64,000 bases of DNA from Aliihoeflea sp. 40Bstr573 (GTDB lineage: Bacteria; Pseudomonadota; Alphaproteobacteria; Rhizobiales; Rhizobiaceae): positions 186,001 to 250,000 of the forward strand of contig NZ_JAAAMH010000002.1 of assembly GCF_024105655.1 (NCBI RefSeq), read 5' to 3'. Made by a program: the position numbers and the translations under genes. The notes under the pieces were generated by a model that searched no databases, had not been told where the DNA came from, and worked only from the letters and a program-made list of their open reading frames with translations. Of the stretch, positions 12,441 to 21,766 are shown in pieces (the stretch's first letter is position 1; every line of letters begins with the position of its first letter).

Positions 12441-13109
12441 CTAGCTGCCGACGACCATGATGTGCAGCGCGCGCGGGCCATGCGCGCCGAGCAGCATCTT
12501 CTGCTCGATGTCGCCGGAGCGCGAGGGGCCGGTGATCATGTTCAAGGTGCGCGGCATCTGCCCCTTGCCGAACGTCTCGCGGACACGGGCGAGCACGGTT
12601 TCGAGGTCGCCCGCGACATCCTTCGCATCCACGATGACAAGATGATGCTCGGGCAGGAAGTTGACGGTCGTCGGATTTTCCGCGCCCGAATGAAGCACCA
12701 GCGTGCCGGTTTCGGCGACGGCTCCGAAGGCGTGGCTGAGGCCGGTCTCGTCATTGCCGTCCGAGGGCCCGCGCCGGATTTCGAGCGCGGCTTGCATCGA
12801 CCAGTCGGCACCGTTCAGTCGCGGGTCGTCGCCCATGCGGATCGAGGCCGACAGGTTCTTGGAGCGCAGATAGGCGGTGACCGCCGCCGGGAGATCGGCG
12901 TAGGACGCAAGGCGCTCGGTCGTCGCATGGACCTTTTCCGCCTGAGCGGCGAAGAGGTCGATCCGGGCCGCATCGGGCAGTTGTCCGCGTTCGGGGATGA
13001 GGCCGCGCGGGGCGCCGTCGAGGCGCTCACGGACCACCTTGGCACGCGGGCCATTGCCGGCGCCAAGCGAGGCGCGGACCTTGTTCAGAATCGCGTCGCG
13101 GGCGCTCAT
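12441..13109 (-). CDS. lutC: Lactate utilization protein C (LUD domain)
   Basis: 222 residues of the LutC/YkgG family. A LUD domain occupies the second half, with AVAETGTLVLHSG, NFLPEHHLVIV and the terminal ITGPSRSGDIEQKMLLGAHGP block. It acts with LutA and LutB in oxidation of L-lactate to pyruvate. The start overlaps the lutB stop (ATGA, 13106-13109). Confidence 0.93.
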   Translation of the reverse strand: MSARDAILNKVRASLGAGNGPRAKVVRERLDGAPRGLIPERGQLPDAARIDLFAAQAEKVHATTERLASYADLPAAVTAYLRSKNLSASIRMGDDPRLNGADWSMQAALEIRRGPSDGNDETGLSHAFGAVAETGTLVLHSGAENPTTVNFLPEHHLVIVDAKDVAGDLETVLARVRETFGKGQMPRTLNMITGPSRSGDIEQKMLLGAHGPRALHIMVVGS

Positions 13110-14542
13110 CGAACCGGCTCCTGCTTCTTCGCTTCGCGCTGTGCCCATTGCTGCAGGAAGGTTCGGCCTTCCGGCGCTGGCAGTTCGCGATATTTCGTCC
13201 AGCCGCCGGCAAAGGGCAGCCAGGAGAAGCGGTGCTTCGCGCCGCCGGCGGCCGACAGGACGGGAATACCGAGCGAGGCGAAGAAGCGGTAAAGCGAGGG
13301 GCGCCTGGCGAAGAAGGCCCAGGCCTTGAGGCCGTAGCGGGCAGCGGCCGGGTTCAGGCCGCGCTCGAATTCGCGCTCGCGCCAATGCCGCATCATCTTG
13401 GGCAGCGGAATCTTCATCGGGCACACGCTTTCGCAGCGGCCGCAAAAGGTCGAGGCGTTGGGCAGATGCCCGCCCTTGTCGACGCCGATCAGCGAGGGGG
13501 TGAGCACCGCGCCCATCGGACCAGGATAGACCCAGCCATACGCATGGCCGCCGACGGCGTGATAGACCGGGCAATGGTTCATGCAGGCGCCGCACCGGAT
13601 ACAGCGCAGCATCTCCTGGAACTCGGTGCCAAGCATCGAAGAGCGGCCATTGTCGAGAAGGACGACATGATATTCGTCCGGCCCGTCCGGGTCGCCCTCG
13701 CGGCGTCCGCCGGTCGAAATGGTGGTGTAGACGCTCATGTCCTGGCCAGTGGCCGAGCGGGCGAGAAGGCGCAGGATCTGCGCGGCATCCTCCAGCGTCG
13801 GCACGACCTTCTCGATCGAGGCGACGACGACGTGGATGCGCGGCAGGATCTGCGTCAGGTCGCCATTGCCCTCGTTCGTCACGATGATCGAAGAGCCGGT
13901 TTCGGCGACCAGGAAGTTCGCGCCCGTGATGCCGAGATCGGCCTTGAAATACTGCTCGCGCAGGACGGCGCGCGCCTCGGTCAGAAGCTTCTCGTGCTCG
14001 ACGAGTTCGCGGTCGGCCGGCAGATGTGTGTGAACGCGGCGGAAATCGGCCTCGATCTGCTCCTTGTTCAGGTGCACGGCCGGCGCGATGATGTGGCTCG
14101 GATGCTCGCCGCGAAGCTGGATGATGTATTCGCCCAGATCGGTTTCGACCGGGCGCACGCCCGCTGCCTCGAGCGCGTCGTTGAGCGCGATCTCCTCGGA
14201 GATCATCGACTTGCCCTTGGTGACGGTCTTCACGCCGCGCGATGCGCAAAGATCGAGAATGATCCTGCGCGCATCCTCGGCCGTCTCGGCCCAGTGGACA
14301 TGGCCGCCGGCAGCCTTCACCTGCGCCTCGTAGTTCTCCAGATAGAGATCGAGATTGGCGAGCGTGTGATCCTTGATCGCCTTGCCGTTTTCGCGCAGCG
14401 CGTCGAATTCGGGCAGCGCGTCGACTGCCTTCTTGCGTTTGTCGATGAAGCCCGCGCGAACGTTACCCAGCGCCTTTTGAAGCTGAGCGTCGGAGAGGGC
14501 CTTGACGGAGTTTGCCTTGAATTCCGGAGAGCGTATCTGCAT
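13106..14542 (-). CDS. lutB: Lactate utilization iron-sulfur protein B
   Basis: 478 residues. It has an N-terminal LUD-type domain followed by two ferredoxin-like 4Fe-4S motifs, CIRCGACMNHCPVY and CGRCESVCPMKIP. It is the electron-transfer subunit of the LutABC L-lactate oxidation complex. The ATG at 14542 overlaps the lutA stop (TGATG). Confidence 0.95.
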   Translation of the reverse strand: MQIRSPEFKANSVKALSDAQLQKALGNVRAGFIDKRKKAVDALPEFDALRENGKAIKDHTLANLDLYLENYEAQVKAAGGHVHWAETAEDARRIILDLCASRGVKTVTKGKSMISEEIALNDALEAAGVRPVETDLGEYIIQLRGEHPSHIIAPAVHLNKEQIEADFRRVHTHLPADRELVEHEKLLTEARAVLREQYFKADLGITGANFLVAETGSSIIVTNEGNGDLTQILPRIHVVVASIEKVVPTLEDAAQILRLLARSATGQDMSVYTTISTGGRREGDPDGPDEYHVVLLDNGRSSMLGTEFQEMLRCIRCGACMNHCPVYHAVGGHAYGWVYPGPMGAVLTPSLIGVDKGGHLPNASTFCGRCESVCPMKIPLPKMMRHWREREFERGLNPAAARYGLKAWAFFARRPSLYRFFASLGIPVLSAAGGAKHRFSWLPFAGGWTKYRELPAPEGRTFLQQWAQREAKKQEPVR

Positions 14543-15315
14543 CAGTTCGCTCCCCCGATCGGCGGCTGGTCGGTCATGCCGGCCAGGACTTCGGCGACGT
14601 GGCGGACCTCGATGGACGAGCCGTCGCGCTTCAGCTTGCCGGCCATGTTCATCAGACAGCCGAGATCGCCCGCCAGCAGCATGTCGGCGCCGGCGGTTTC
14701 GATGTTCGCGGTCTTCTTCGTGACGATGGCGTTCGAGATGTCGGAATATTTGACGCAGAAGGTGCCGCCGAAGCCGCAGCACACGTCCGCTTCCTGCATC
14801 TCGGCGATCTTAAGCCCCTCGACCGAGGCAAGCAGCTTGCGCGGCTGGTCGTGAATGCCGAGTTCGCGCAGGCCCGAGCAGGAATCGTGATAGGTCGCGG
14901 TGGCGGTGAGCTTGGCGGTGACGCCCTCGACCTTCATCTCGTCGGCGAGGAAGGAAACGAGTTCGTGGACCTTCTTCGAAAACTCCGCCGCGCGGCTTTC
15001 CCAGGCCGGATCACCGGCGAAGAGTGCGGGATAGTGCTTCTTCAGCATGCCGGTGCACGAGCCCGAGGGCGCGACGACATAGTCGAACTCCTCGAAAGCG
15101 GCGATGGTGGCCTTCGCGATCTCGCGCGTGTCCTCGCGGTCGCCGGAATTGTAAGCCGGCTGGCCACAGCAGGTCTGCGTCATCGGCACGTCGACCGTGC
15201 AGCCGGCCTCCTCGATCAGCTTCACGGCCGCAAATCCGACGCTGGGCCGGAACAGATCGACCAGGCAGGTGACGAACAGGCCCACCGTCGGTCGCTTCGT
15301 CGATTGATGTTGCAA
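14542..15315 (-). CDS. lutA: Lactate utilization protein A (CCG-domain protein)
   Basis: About 257 residues with two cysteine-rich CCG domains: QTCCGQPAYNSGD and ADVCCGFGGTFCVKYSDIS. It is the first gene of the minus-strand lutABC operon. No ATG is available near the conserved VGLFVTCLVDL start. I place the start at the TTG at 15315; a longer TTG-initiated form (15372) would overlap the promoter region shared with glcD, so the start is uncertain. Confidence 0.9.
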   Translation of the reverse strand: MQHQSTKRPTVGLFVTCLVDLFRPSVGFAAVKLIEEAGCTVDVPMTQTCCGQPAYNSGDREDTREIAKATIAAFEEFDYVVAPSGSCTGMLKKHYPALFAGDPAWESRAAEFSKKVHELVSFLADEMKVEGVTAKLTATATYHDSCSGLRELGIHDQPRKLLASVEGLKIAEMQEADVCCGFGGTFCVKYSDISNAIVTKKTANIETAGADMLLAGDLGCLMNMAGKLKRDGSSIEVRHVAEVLAGMTDQPPIGGAN

Positions 15316-15436
15316 GAGCGTTTCCCGTCTTTCCGTTGGGCGGCACGATAGACCCGGGAGGCGTTTTTTCAAGTGGCCAGTCGGCTACCGGCCGCTATAA
15401 GTGCAGGGAAGGGAAGCCGAACGGGAGGAGCTTTCA

Positions 15437-16933
15437 ATGTCAGGACCCGTCATGCCGGCCGCCGACGAGGCGACGCTTTCACGGCGCGCGGAAATTGTCG
15501 CCGACATGCGCGTCATCGTCCCGGGCGAAGGCGTGGTGGAAGCGGAGCATGCCATGCGCGCTTTCGAAAGCGACGGGCTGACGGCCTATCGGCAACTTCC
15601 CCTGGTCGTCGTCCTGCCGGAGACGACGGCGCAAGTTTCCCGCATCCTGAAATACTGCAACGAGCGAAACATCCGCGTCGTGCCGCGCGGCTCGGGCACC
15701 TCGCTCTCCGGCGGCGCGCTGCCGCTGGCCGACGCCGTTCTGCTCGTCATGAGCCGGTTCAACCGCATTCTCGACATAGACTTTGCCAACCGCACGGTGA
15801 CCGCGCAGCCGGGCGTGACCAATCTCGGCATCACCAAAGCCGTCGAAGAGGAAGGCTTTTACTATGCGCCCGACCCCTCCTCGCAGATCGCCTGCTCGAT
15901 CGGCGGCAATGTCGCGGAGAATTCGGGCGGCGTGCACTGCCTGAAATACGGGCTGACGGCCAACAATGTGCTCGGCCTCGAGATGGTGTTGATCGACGGT
16001 GAGGTGATTCGGCTCGGCGGCAAGCATCTCGATGCGGAGGGCTACGATCTTCTTGGCCTGATGACGGGCTCCGAGGGGCTGCTCGGCGTTGTCACCGAGG
16101 TGACGGTGCGCATCCTGCAAAAGCCGGAAGCGGCGCGTGCGATGCTCGTCGGTTTCCCGTCCTCCGAACAGGCGGGGCAGTGCGTCGCCGACATCATCGG
16201 CGCGGGCATCGTTCCCGGCGGGATGGAAATGATGGACCGGCCGGCGATCCATGCCGCCGAGGCCTTCGTCCATGCCGGCTATCCGCTCGATGTCGAGGCG
16301 CTTCTGATCGTCGAGCTCGACGGGCCGGTCGCCGAGATCGACGATCTGATCGGCGAGGTGGAGCGGCTGGCGGCGCAAAACGGCGCGACGACAAGCCGGA
16401 TTTCGACGTCGGATTCCGAGCGCGCCATCTTCTGGGCAGGCCGCAAGGCGGCGTTTCCGGCCGTGGGGCGCATTTCGCCCGATTATTACTGCATGGACGG
16501 GACGATCCCGCGCAAGGAACTGCCGACCGTCCTAGCGCGGATGCGCGAACTATCGGAGAAATACGGGCTGGAAGTCGCCAACGTCTTCCACGCAGGCGAT
16601 GGCAATCTGCATCCGCTGATCCTCTACGACGCGAACAAGCCGGGCGAACTCGACCGCGCCGAGGCCTTCGGCTCGGATATCTTGCGACTGTGTGTCGAGG
16701 TTGGCGGCGTGCTGACCGGCGAGCACGGGGTGGGCGTGGAAAAGCGCGATCTGATGCCGGAAATGTTTTCCGACATCGACCTCAACCAGCAGATCCGGGT
16801 GAAATGCGCGTTCGATCCGGAGCATCTGCTGAACCCCGGCAAGGTGTTTCCGCAACTGCATCGCTGCGCGGAAATGGGCCGGATGCACATCAGTCGCGGC
16901 CAAGTGGCGTTTCCGGATATTCCAAGGTTTTGA
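15437..16933 (+). CDS. glcD: Glycolate oxidase FAD-linked subunit GlcD
   Basis: 498 residues. FAD_binding_4 motif PRGSGTSLSGGALP, IACSIGGNVAENSGGVHCLKYG, and the C-terminal FAD-oxidase domain ending HGVGVEKRDLM ... LLNPGKVFP. It oxidises glycolate (or D-lactate/2-hydroxyacids) to the 2-oxoacid with GlcE and GlcF. A strong GGGAGGAG lies 6 nt upstream of the chosen ATG. It starts the glcDEF operon, divergent from lutABC. Confidence 0.95.
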   Translation: MSGPVMPAADEATLSRRAEIVADMRVIVPGEGVVEAEHAMRAFESDGLTAYRQLPLVVVLPETTAQVSRILKYCNERNIRVVPRGSGTSLSGGALPLADAVLLVMSRFNRILDIDFANRTVTAQPGVTNLGITKAVEEEGFYYAPDPSSQIACSIGGNVAENSGGVHCLKYGLTANNVLGLEMVLIDGEVIRLGGKHLDAEGYDLLGLMTGSEGLLGVVTEVTVRILQKPEAARAMLVGFPSSEQAGQCVADIIGAGIVPGGMEMMDRPAIHAAEAFVHAGYPLDVEALLIVELDGPVAEIDDLIGEVERLAAQNGATTSRISTSDSERAIFWAGRKAAFPAVGRISPDYYCMDGTIPRKELPTVLARMRELSEKYGLEVANVFHAGDGNLHPLILYDANKPGELDRAEAFGSDILRLCVEVGGVLTGEHGVGVEKRDLMPEMFSDIDLNQQIRVKCAFDPEHLLNPGKVFPQLHRCAEMGRMHISRGQVAFPDIPRF

Positions 16934-16940
16934 TCATCAC

Positions 16941-18143
16941 ATGACCACCTTCACCCCCTCCTCCGCAGCGGAGACGCTGGACGCCTTGCAATGGGCGGTC
17001 TCCGAGGAAGCGCCGCTCGAGATCATCGGGCATGGGTCGAAGCGCGGGATCGGGCGGCCGGTGCAGAGCGAACATGCCATCGACCTTTCCGGACTGACCG
17101 GCGTGACGCTTTACGAGCCCGAGGAACTGGTCCTTTCGGCGCGGGCCGGCACGCCGATCGCCGAAATCGAGGCGCTGCTGAAAGAGCATCGGCAGGAGTT
17201 TGCGTTCGAGCCGATGGACTATGGGCCGCTGCTTGGAAGCGAGCCGGGGCGCGGCACGGTTGGCGGGGCGCTGGCAGCGAACCTTTCCGGGCCTCGGCGG
17301 CTGAAATCGGGCGCGGCGCGGGATCACATCCTCGGCGTCCATGCGGTGTCAGGGCGCGGCGAGGCGTTCAAGTCAGGCGGGCGGGTGGTCAAGAACGTCA
17401 CCGGCTACGACTTGTCCAAGGGGTTGGCGGGTTCGTGGGGCACGCTGGCCGTGGTCACAGATCTGACGTTCAAGGTGCTTCCGGCAGCCGAGACCGAGAA
17501 GAGTTTCGTCATTCGCGGGCTCGACGACGGGCCGGCTGCCTTCGCCATGGCGGCGGGTATGGGATCGAGCGCCGAGGTTTCGTCGGCCGCGCATCTGCCG
17601 CCCAGCGTGACGGGGCGCGTCCTCGACGGCGCGCTGAAGGGACCGGCTTCGACGCTGCTGCGGCTGGAAGGGTTCGGGCCATCGGTCGAATACCGCCTCA
17701 AGACGCTCACAGGGCTGCTCGCCGCGCAAGGCGAGATCGAGGTTCTCGAACAGGCGCAGTCGCGGCAGGTGTGGCGCGAAATCCGCGATTGCCTGCCTTA
17801 CGCCGACGGCACCAGCCGTCCGGTGTGGCGCATTTCGATGGCGCCGAGCCAGGGGTGGAAGATGGTCGCCGAACTGCGGCTCCATGCCGGCGCGGACGTC
17901 TTCTACGACTGGCAGGGCGGGCTGATCTGGGCGCGGATGGAAGCCGAGCCGGACGCCGAAGGGCTGAGGGCGCTGATCGCGCATTTCGGCGGCGGCCATG
18001 CGACGCTGGTGCGCGCAAGCGTGCCGGTGCGCGCGGCGACGCAGGTGTTCCAGCCGCAGGCCGGCGCACTTGGCCAACTGGCGGGGCGGCTGAAGGACCA
18101 GTTCGACCCGAAAGGAATTCTCAATCCGGGAAGGATGGGCTGA
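16941..18143 (+). CDS. glcE: Glycolate oxidase FAD-binding subunit GlcE
   Basis: 400 residues of the FAD_binding_4 superfamily but shorter than GlcD. It carries GRGTVGGALAANLSGPRRL and GRVVKNVTGYDLSKG, typical of GlcE. It lies 7 nt downstream of glcD and overlaps the glcF start by TGATG. Confidence 0.95.
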   Translation: MTTFTPSSAAETLDALQWAVSEEAPLEIIGHGSKRGIGRPVQSEHAIDLSGLTGVTLYEPEELVLSARAGTPIAEIEALLKEHRQEFAFEPMDYGPLLGSEPGRGTVGGALAANLSGPRRLKSGAARDHILGVHAVSGRGEAFKSGGRVVKNVTGYDLSKGLAGSWGTLAVVTDLTFKVLPAAETEKSFVIRGLDDGPAAFAMAAGMGSSAEVSSAAHLPPSVTGRVLDGALKGPASTLLRLEGFGPSVEYRLKTLTGLLAAQGEIEVLEQAQSRQVWREIRDCLPYADGTSRPVWRISMAPSQGWKMVAELRLHAGADVFYDWQGGLIWARMEAEPDAEGLRALIAHFGGGHATLVRASVPVRAATQVFQPQAGALGQLAGRLKDQFDPKGILNPGRMG

Positions 18144-19522
18144 TGCAAACCTCTTTCTCCCTCGCACAGCTCGCCGATCCGCATGTGGCGGAATCGGAGA
18201 AAATCTTGCGAACCTGCGTCCATTGCGGGTTCTGCACCGCGACCTGCCCGACCTATGTGACACTCGGCAACGAGCTCGACAGTCCGCGCGGGCGCATCTA
18301 CCTGATCAAGGACATGCTGGAAAACGACCGGCCGGCAGACGAGACGGTGGTGACGCATATCGACAGGTGTCTGTCTTGCCTTTCCTGCATGACGACCTGT
18401 CCGTCGGGCGTCCATTACATGCACCTCGTCGACCATGCGCGGGCGCATATCGAGAAGACATACAAGCGACCGCTGATGGACCGGCTGGTGCGCGGGCTTC
18501 TCGCCGCCACCCTACCCTATCCGGACCGGATGCGCGCGAGCCTGAAACTGGCCGGTGTCGGCCGCGCCTTTGCCGGGGTGTTTCGTGCCGTGCCGGGGTT
18601 GAAGCCGATCGTGGCGATGCTGGAGCTGGCGCCGAAAAACATTCCGCCGGCGTCGGATGTGTCGAGGCCGGCAGTGCATGGCGCCTCGATGCAGAAGCGC
18701 GGGCGCGTGGCGATCCTGACAGGGTGCGCGCAGTCGGTGCTCGATCCCGGCATCAACGAGGCGACAGTGCGGCTTTTGACCCGGCTCGGGATCGAGGTCG
18801 TCGTGCCTGCGGGCGAAGGCTGTTGCGGGGCGCTGACGCATCACATGGGACGCGAGGAACAGGCACTCGATTTTGCGCGCAGGAACGTCGATGCCTGGAC
18901 GCGCGAGATCGACCAGGGCGGGCTCGACGCGATCGTCATCACGGCGTCGGGCTGCGGGACGACGATCAAGGATTACGGCTTCATGCTGCGGCTCGATCCT
19001 GTCTATGCCGAGAAGGCGGCGCGGGTGTCGGCGCTGGCAAAGGACGTGACGGAATATCTGGCGAGCCTCGATTTGCCGGAACCGGTGGTTCGGCCTGAGC
19101 TGACCGTCGCCTATCATTCGGCCTGCTCCATGCAGCACGGGCAGAAGATCACGGGCCTGCCGAAGACGCTGTTGCAGGCGGCGGGCTTTGCCGTGCGCGA
19201 GCCGCGCGAGGGCCATCTTTGCTGCGGTTCGGCCGGAACCTACAACATCCTGCAGCCGGAGATTTCGCTCAAGCTGCGCGACCGCAAGGTGGCGAACATC
19301 GAAGCGACCGGGGCCGATCTGGTTGCAACCGGCAATATCGGCTGCATGACCCAGATCGCGTCTGGCTCGCACCTGCCGATCGTGCATACGGTGTCACTGC
19401 TCGATTGGGCGTATGGCGGGCCGAAGCCGGCAGGGCTGCCGAGGCGCGGGCGATGGAAGCGGCGGAGTAAAAGCGAAAGGGCAGCGCGAGGAATCGCACT
19501 GCCCTTCAAGCGACGGTCCTGA
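18143..19522 (+). CDS. glcF: Glycolate oxidase iron-sulfur subunit GlcF
   Basis: 459 residues. Two 4Fe-4S motifs, CVHCGFCTATCPTY and CLSCLSCMTTCPSG, are followed by two CCG domains (GEGCCGALTHHMG, LCCGSAGTYN). The start ATG overlaps the glcE stop. The usual end of the family would be near SLLDWAYGGPKPAGL. Here about 27 extra basic residues follow and run through a hairpin (19477-19506) that looks like a terminator stem, so the C-terminal extension may be a lost stop codon. Confidence 0.94.
   Translation: MQTSFSLAQLADPHVAESEKILRTCVHCGFCTATCPTYVTLGNELDSPRGRIYLIKDMLENDRPADETVVTHIDRCLSCLSCMTTCPSGVHYMHLVDHARAHIEKTYKRPLMDRLVRGLLAATLPYPDRMRASLKLAGVGRAFAGVFRAVPGLKPIVAMLELAPKNIPPASDVSRPAVHGASMQKRGRVAILTGCAQSVLDPGINEATVRLLTRLGIEVVVPAGEGCCGALTHHMGREEQALDFARRNVDAWTREIDQGGLDAIVITASGCGTTIKDYGFMLRLDPVYAEKAARVSALAKDVTEYLASLDLPEPVVRPELTVAYHSACSMQHGQKITGLPKTLLQAAGFAVREPREGHLCCGSAGTYNILQPEISLKLRDRKVANIEATGADLVATGNIGCMTQIASGSHLPIVHTVSLLDWAYGGPKPAGLPRRGRWKRRSKSERAARGIALPFKRRS
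19477..19506 (+). terminator. Possible glcDEF terminator hairpin inside the annotated glcF 3' end
   Basis: AAGGGCAG pairs with CTGCCCTT across a 14-nt loop; only a weak pyrimidine tail follows. Its position inside the last codons of the open glcF frame suggests that glcF normally ends earlier. Confidence 0.4.
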
Positions 19523-19623
19523 TCGTTCGACCCGTCGCCGCGGTCACCGTCCCCCGATGTCCGCTATCCCCTCTCCGGGAATTCTTCGTCAGCAGGCGCA
19601 GTTTCCACCGTGCCGGGAATTGA

Positions 19624-20394
19624 TCAGCTCACCACAACCCTTGTACCGACTTTGACGCGTTCGTAAAGGTCGGTGACATCCTCGTTGCGCATGCGAATGC
19701 AGCCCGACGAGACGGCCTGGCCGATGGTCCAGGGCGCGTTGGTGCCGTGAATGCGGTAGAGCGTGGAGCCGAGATAGAGCGCGCGGGCGCCGAGTGGGTT
19801 TTCCGGGCCGCCGACCATGTGCGCCGGCAGGATGCGGCCCTTGGCACGCTCGCGGGCGATCATTTCCTTCGGCGGCGTCCAGCCCGGCCATTCGGCCTTG
19901 CGGGTGATTGTTTCCGTGCCGCGCCAGGAAAAGCCTTCCTTGCCGACGCCAACGCCGTAGCGCCGCGCGGTGCCGCCTTCCTGCACGAGGTAGAGGAACT
20001 TGGCGCTGGTATCGATGACGATCGTGCCGGGCTTGTGGGAGCCGGTGTAGGCGACCTCCTGCGGCAGGAAGATCGGGTCCATCTGCGGCGCGGAATCGCG
20101 CGGCGCGGCGGGCGCCATTGCAGCCGTGTGAACCGGATCGGGCGCGACGACGAGCGAGCGCTGGCGGATGATCGGCGCCGGCGCGACGGCCATGCGGGCA
20201 CCAGGGGCGACGTGTCGCCGGACGGTGCGCTCGCGGATCGGGGCGCCGTGCGGCGCACGCTGCAACTGCATGACCCAAGGGGCCGAAAGATCGGGACTGA
20301 CGACCAGCGGCGGGCGCTCGCCATAGCGGTCCTGCGCCATCGCCGATGCCGGCAGGAGCACGGCCAGAGCCGCGCAAAGAAGAATGGATTTCAT
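19624..20394 (-). CDS. L,D-transpeptidase (YkuD domain), periplasmic
   Basis: 256 residues with a clear Sec signal peptide (MKSILLCAALAVLLPASAMAQ). The C-terminal YkuD domain has the catalytic motif HGTNAPWTIG ... SSGCIRM. It forms 3-3 peptidoglycan cross-links or attaches proteins to peptidoglycan. The start is chosen at the signal-peptide Met (20394); upstream in-frame residues are unlikely. It lies convergent to glcF. Confidence 0.93.
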   Translation of the reverse strand: MKSILLCAALAVLLPASAMAQDRYGERPPLVVSPDLSAPWVMQLQRAPHGAPIRERTVRRHVAPGARMAVAPAPIIRQRSLVVAPDPVHTAAMAPAAPRDSAPQMDPIFLPQEVAYTGSHKPGTIVIDTSAKFLYLVQEGGTARRYGVGVGKEGFSWRGTETITRKAEWPGWTPPKEMIARERAKGRILPAHMVGGPENPLGARALYLGSTLYRIHGTNAPWTIGQAVSSGCIRMRNEDVTDLYERVKVGTRVVVS

Positions 20395-20566
20395 GGACGG
20401 TCTCACCTGAATTGACTGTCGTTTCAACGCGCATTGTCAGGATGCGCTGCCACGAAAGCATGAATCCGCTTTCATAAAATGCCCGTCCTGGCGTAAAGCT
20501 TCGGGTGTGGTTACCGGCCGGTTCATGACGGTGGTGAATGCGGCGTTAACGAGGAATAACAAGGCG

Positions 20567-21214
20567 ATGGCGCAAGATGTTGCGGGGCTGATCGAAGGCG
20601 GGGACGGCAAGCTGCGCTGTGCCTGGCATGGCAATCTGCCGGACTACCTGACCTATCACGACACCGAATGGGGCCGGCCGGTGACGGCCGACATCAGGCT
20701 GTTCGAGAAGCTGTGCCTCGAAGGTTTCCAGTCGGGCCTCTCCTGGCTGACGATCCTCAGAAAGCGCGAGAACTTCCGCGAGGCCTTCGAGGGATTCGAT
20801 TTCCGCGTGCTGGCCACGCGTCCCCAAAGCGAGATCGAGCGGCACCTGCAAAATGCCGGCATCGTGCGCCATCGCGGCAAGATCGCCTCGGTCTACAACA
20901 ATGCGCGGCGGGCCGTGGAACTCGTCAACGAGCACGGCTCGCTGGCCGCGTTCTTCTGGTCGTTCGAACCGCAGGCGCATGAACGGCCGGACGTGTTCGA
21001 CTTCGACGCCCTCAAGGCGACCCCGAAGACAGAAGTGTCGACGCGCATCTCGAAGATCCTGAAGAAGAAGGGCTGGAGCTTCGTCGGGCCCACCACGGTG
21101 TATGCGTTCATGCAGGCGATGGGGCTGGTCAACGACCATATCGAGGGCTGCTTCTGCCGCGCGCAGGTGGAGGGCGAGCGGCAGAAGCTGAAGCGGCCCC
21201 TTACCGCGAATTAA
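20567..21214 (+). CDS. tag: 3-methyladenine DNA glycosylase I
   Basis: 215 residues. It shows the Tag zinc-ligand positions LRCAWHG and YHDTEWG at the N-terminus and HIEGCFCR near the C-terminus, with FQSGLSWLTILRKRENFR and KGWSFVGPTTVYAFMQAMG between. It excises 3-methyladenine in base excision repair. The ATG at 20567 is preceded by AAGG; the earlier in-frame GTG lacks support. Confidence 0.94.
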   Translation: MAQDVAGLIEGGDGKLRCAWHGNLPDYLTYHDTEWGRPVTADIRLFEKLCLEGFQSGLSWLTILRKRENFREAFEGFDFRVLATRPQSEIERHLQNAGIVRHRGKIASVYNNARRAVELVNEHGSLAAFFWSFEPQAHERPDVFDFDALKATPKTEVSTRISKILKKKGWSFVGPTTVYAFMQAMGLVNDHIEGCFCRAQVEGERQKLKRPLTAN

Positions 21215-21287
21215 CCCGGCGGACAGTTCGCGGTAAGGTTGCGGCAGGCACAGTTGCGTTCAGGGACAACGCATACGAGGACTTGCC

Positions 21288-21710
21288 ATGAAAACCACCA
21301 TCGTCACCTTGCTGATCACCAGCTTCGCGGCCTCCACCGCCGCCTTCGCGCAGGACGCAACGCAGACCGACCGTTCGCCGCGCCAAATGATGCGTGAATT
21401 GCATAAGGAGATACGCGCAGACGGGGTCGACCAGGCGCGTTTTGCGGAGGTCGTCACCGCGCGCGCCGAAGCCCGATTCGACCAGCTTGACGCGGATGGC
21501 GACGGGCAGATCTCACGCGAGGAATTCCTGGCCAACATCGACAACCGCGTCGAGCGCCAGTTCGCGCGGATGGATCGTAACGATGACGGGATGCTGACCA
21601 GCGAGGACCGTCCGTTCCGCGGCGGGATGCGCGGCGAGCGCGGCCAGCGCGCCGACAAGGCCGAGCGCACGGCACCGGCCGAGCGGACGAACGACGCACC
21701 GGCCGAATAA
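21288..21710 (+). CDS. Secreted EF-hand calcium-binding protein
   Basis: 140 residues with a signal peptide (MKTTIVTLLITSFAASTAAFAQ). Two EF-hand loops are seen: DADGDGQISREEF and DRNDDGMLTSED. The C-terminal tail is Arg/Ala-rich and disordered. It probably binds calcium in the periplasm; the biological role is unknown. It lies 57 bp upstream of rsmE, possibly in the same transcript. Confidence 0.88.
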   Translation: MKTTIVTLLITSFAASTAAFAQDATQTDRSPRQMMRELHKEIRADGVDQARFAEVVTARAEARFDQLDADGDGQISREEFLANIDNRVERQFARMDRNDDGMLTSEDRPFRGGMRGERGQRADKAERTAPAERTNDAPAE

Positions 21711-21766
21711 GGCCTGCGGCCGGCCCCACTTGACCGCGGGCCGGCCCCTGCCCCATCTGGTTCGCC

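Noticed and set aside
12441..14249. 602-codon minus-strand frame that appears to extend lutC upstream
   Set aside because: The part before the lutC ATG (13109) is the wrong frame of lutB. The real lutB/lutC junction is an ATGA overlap.
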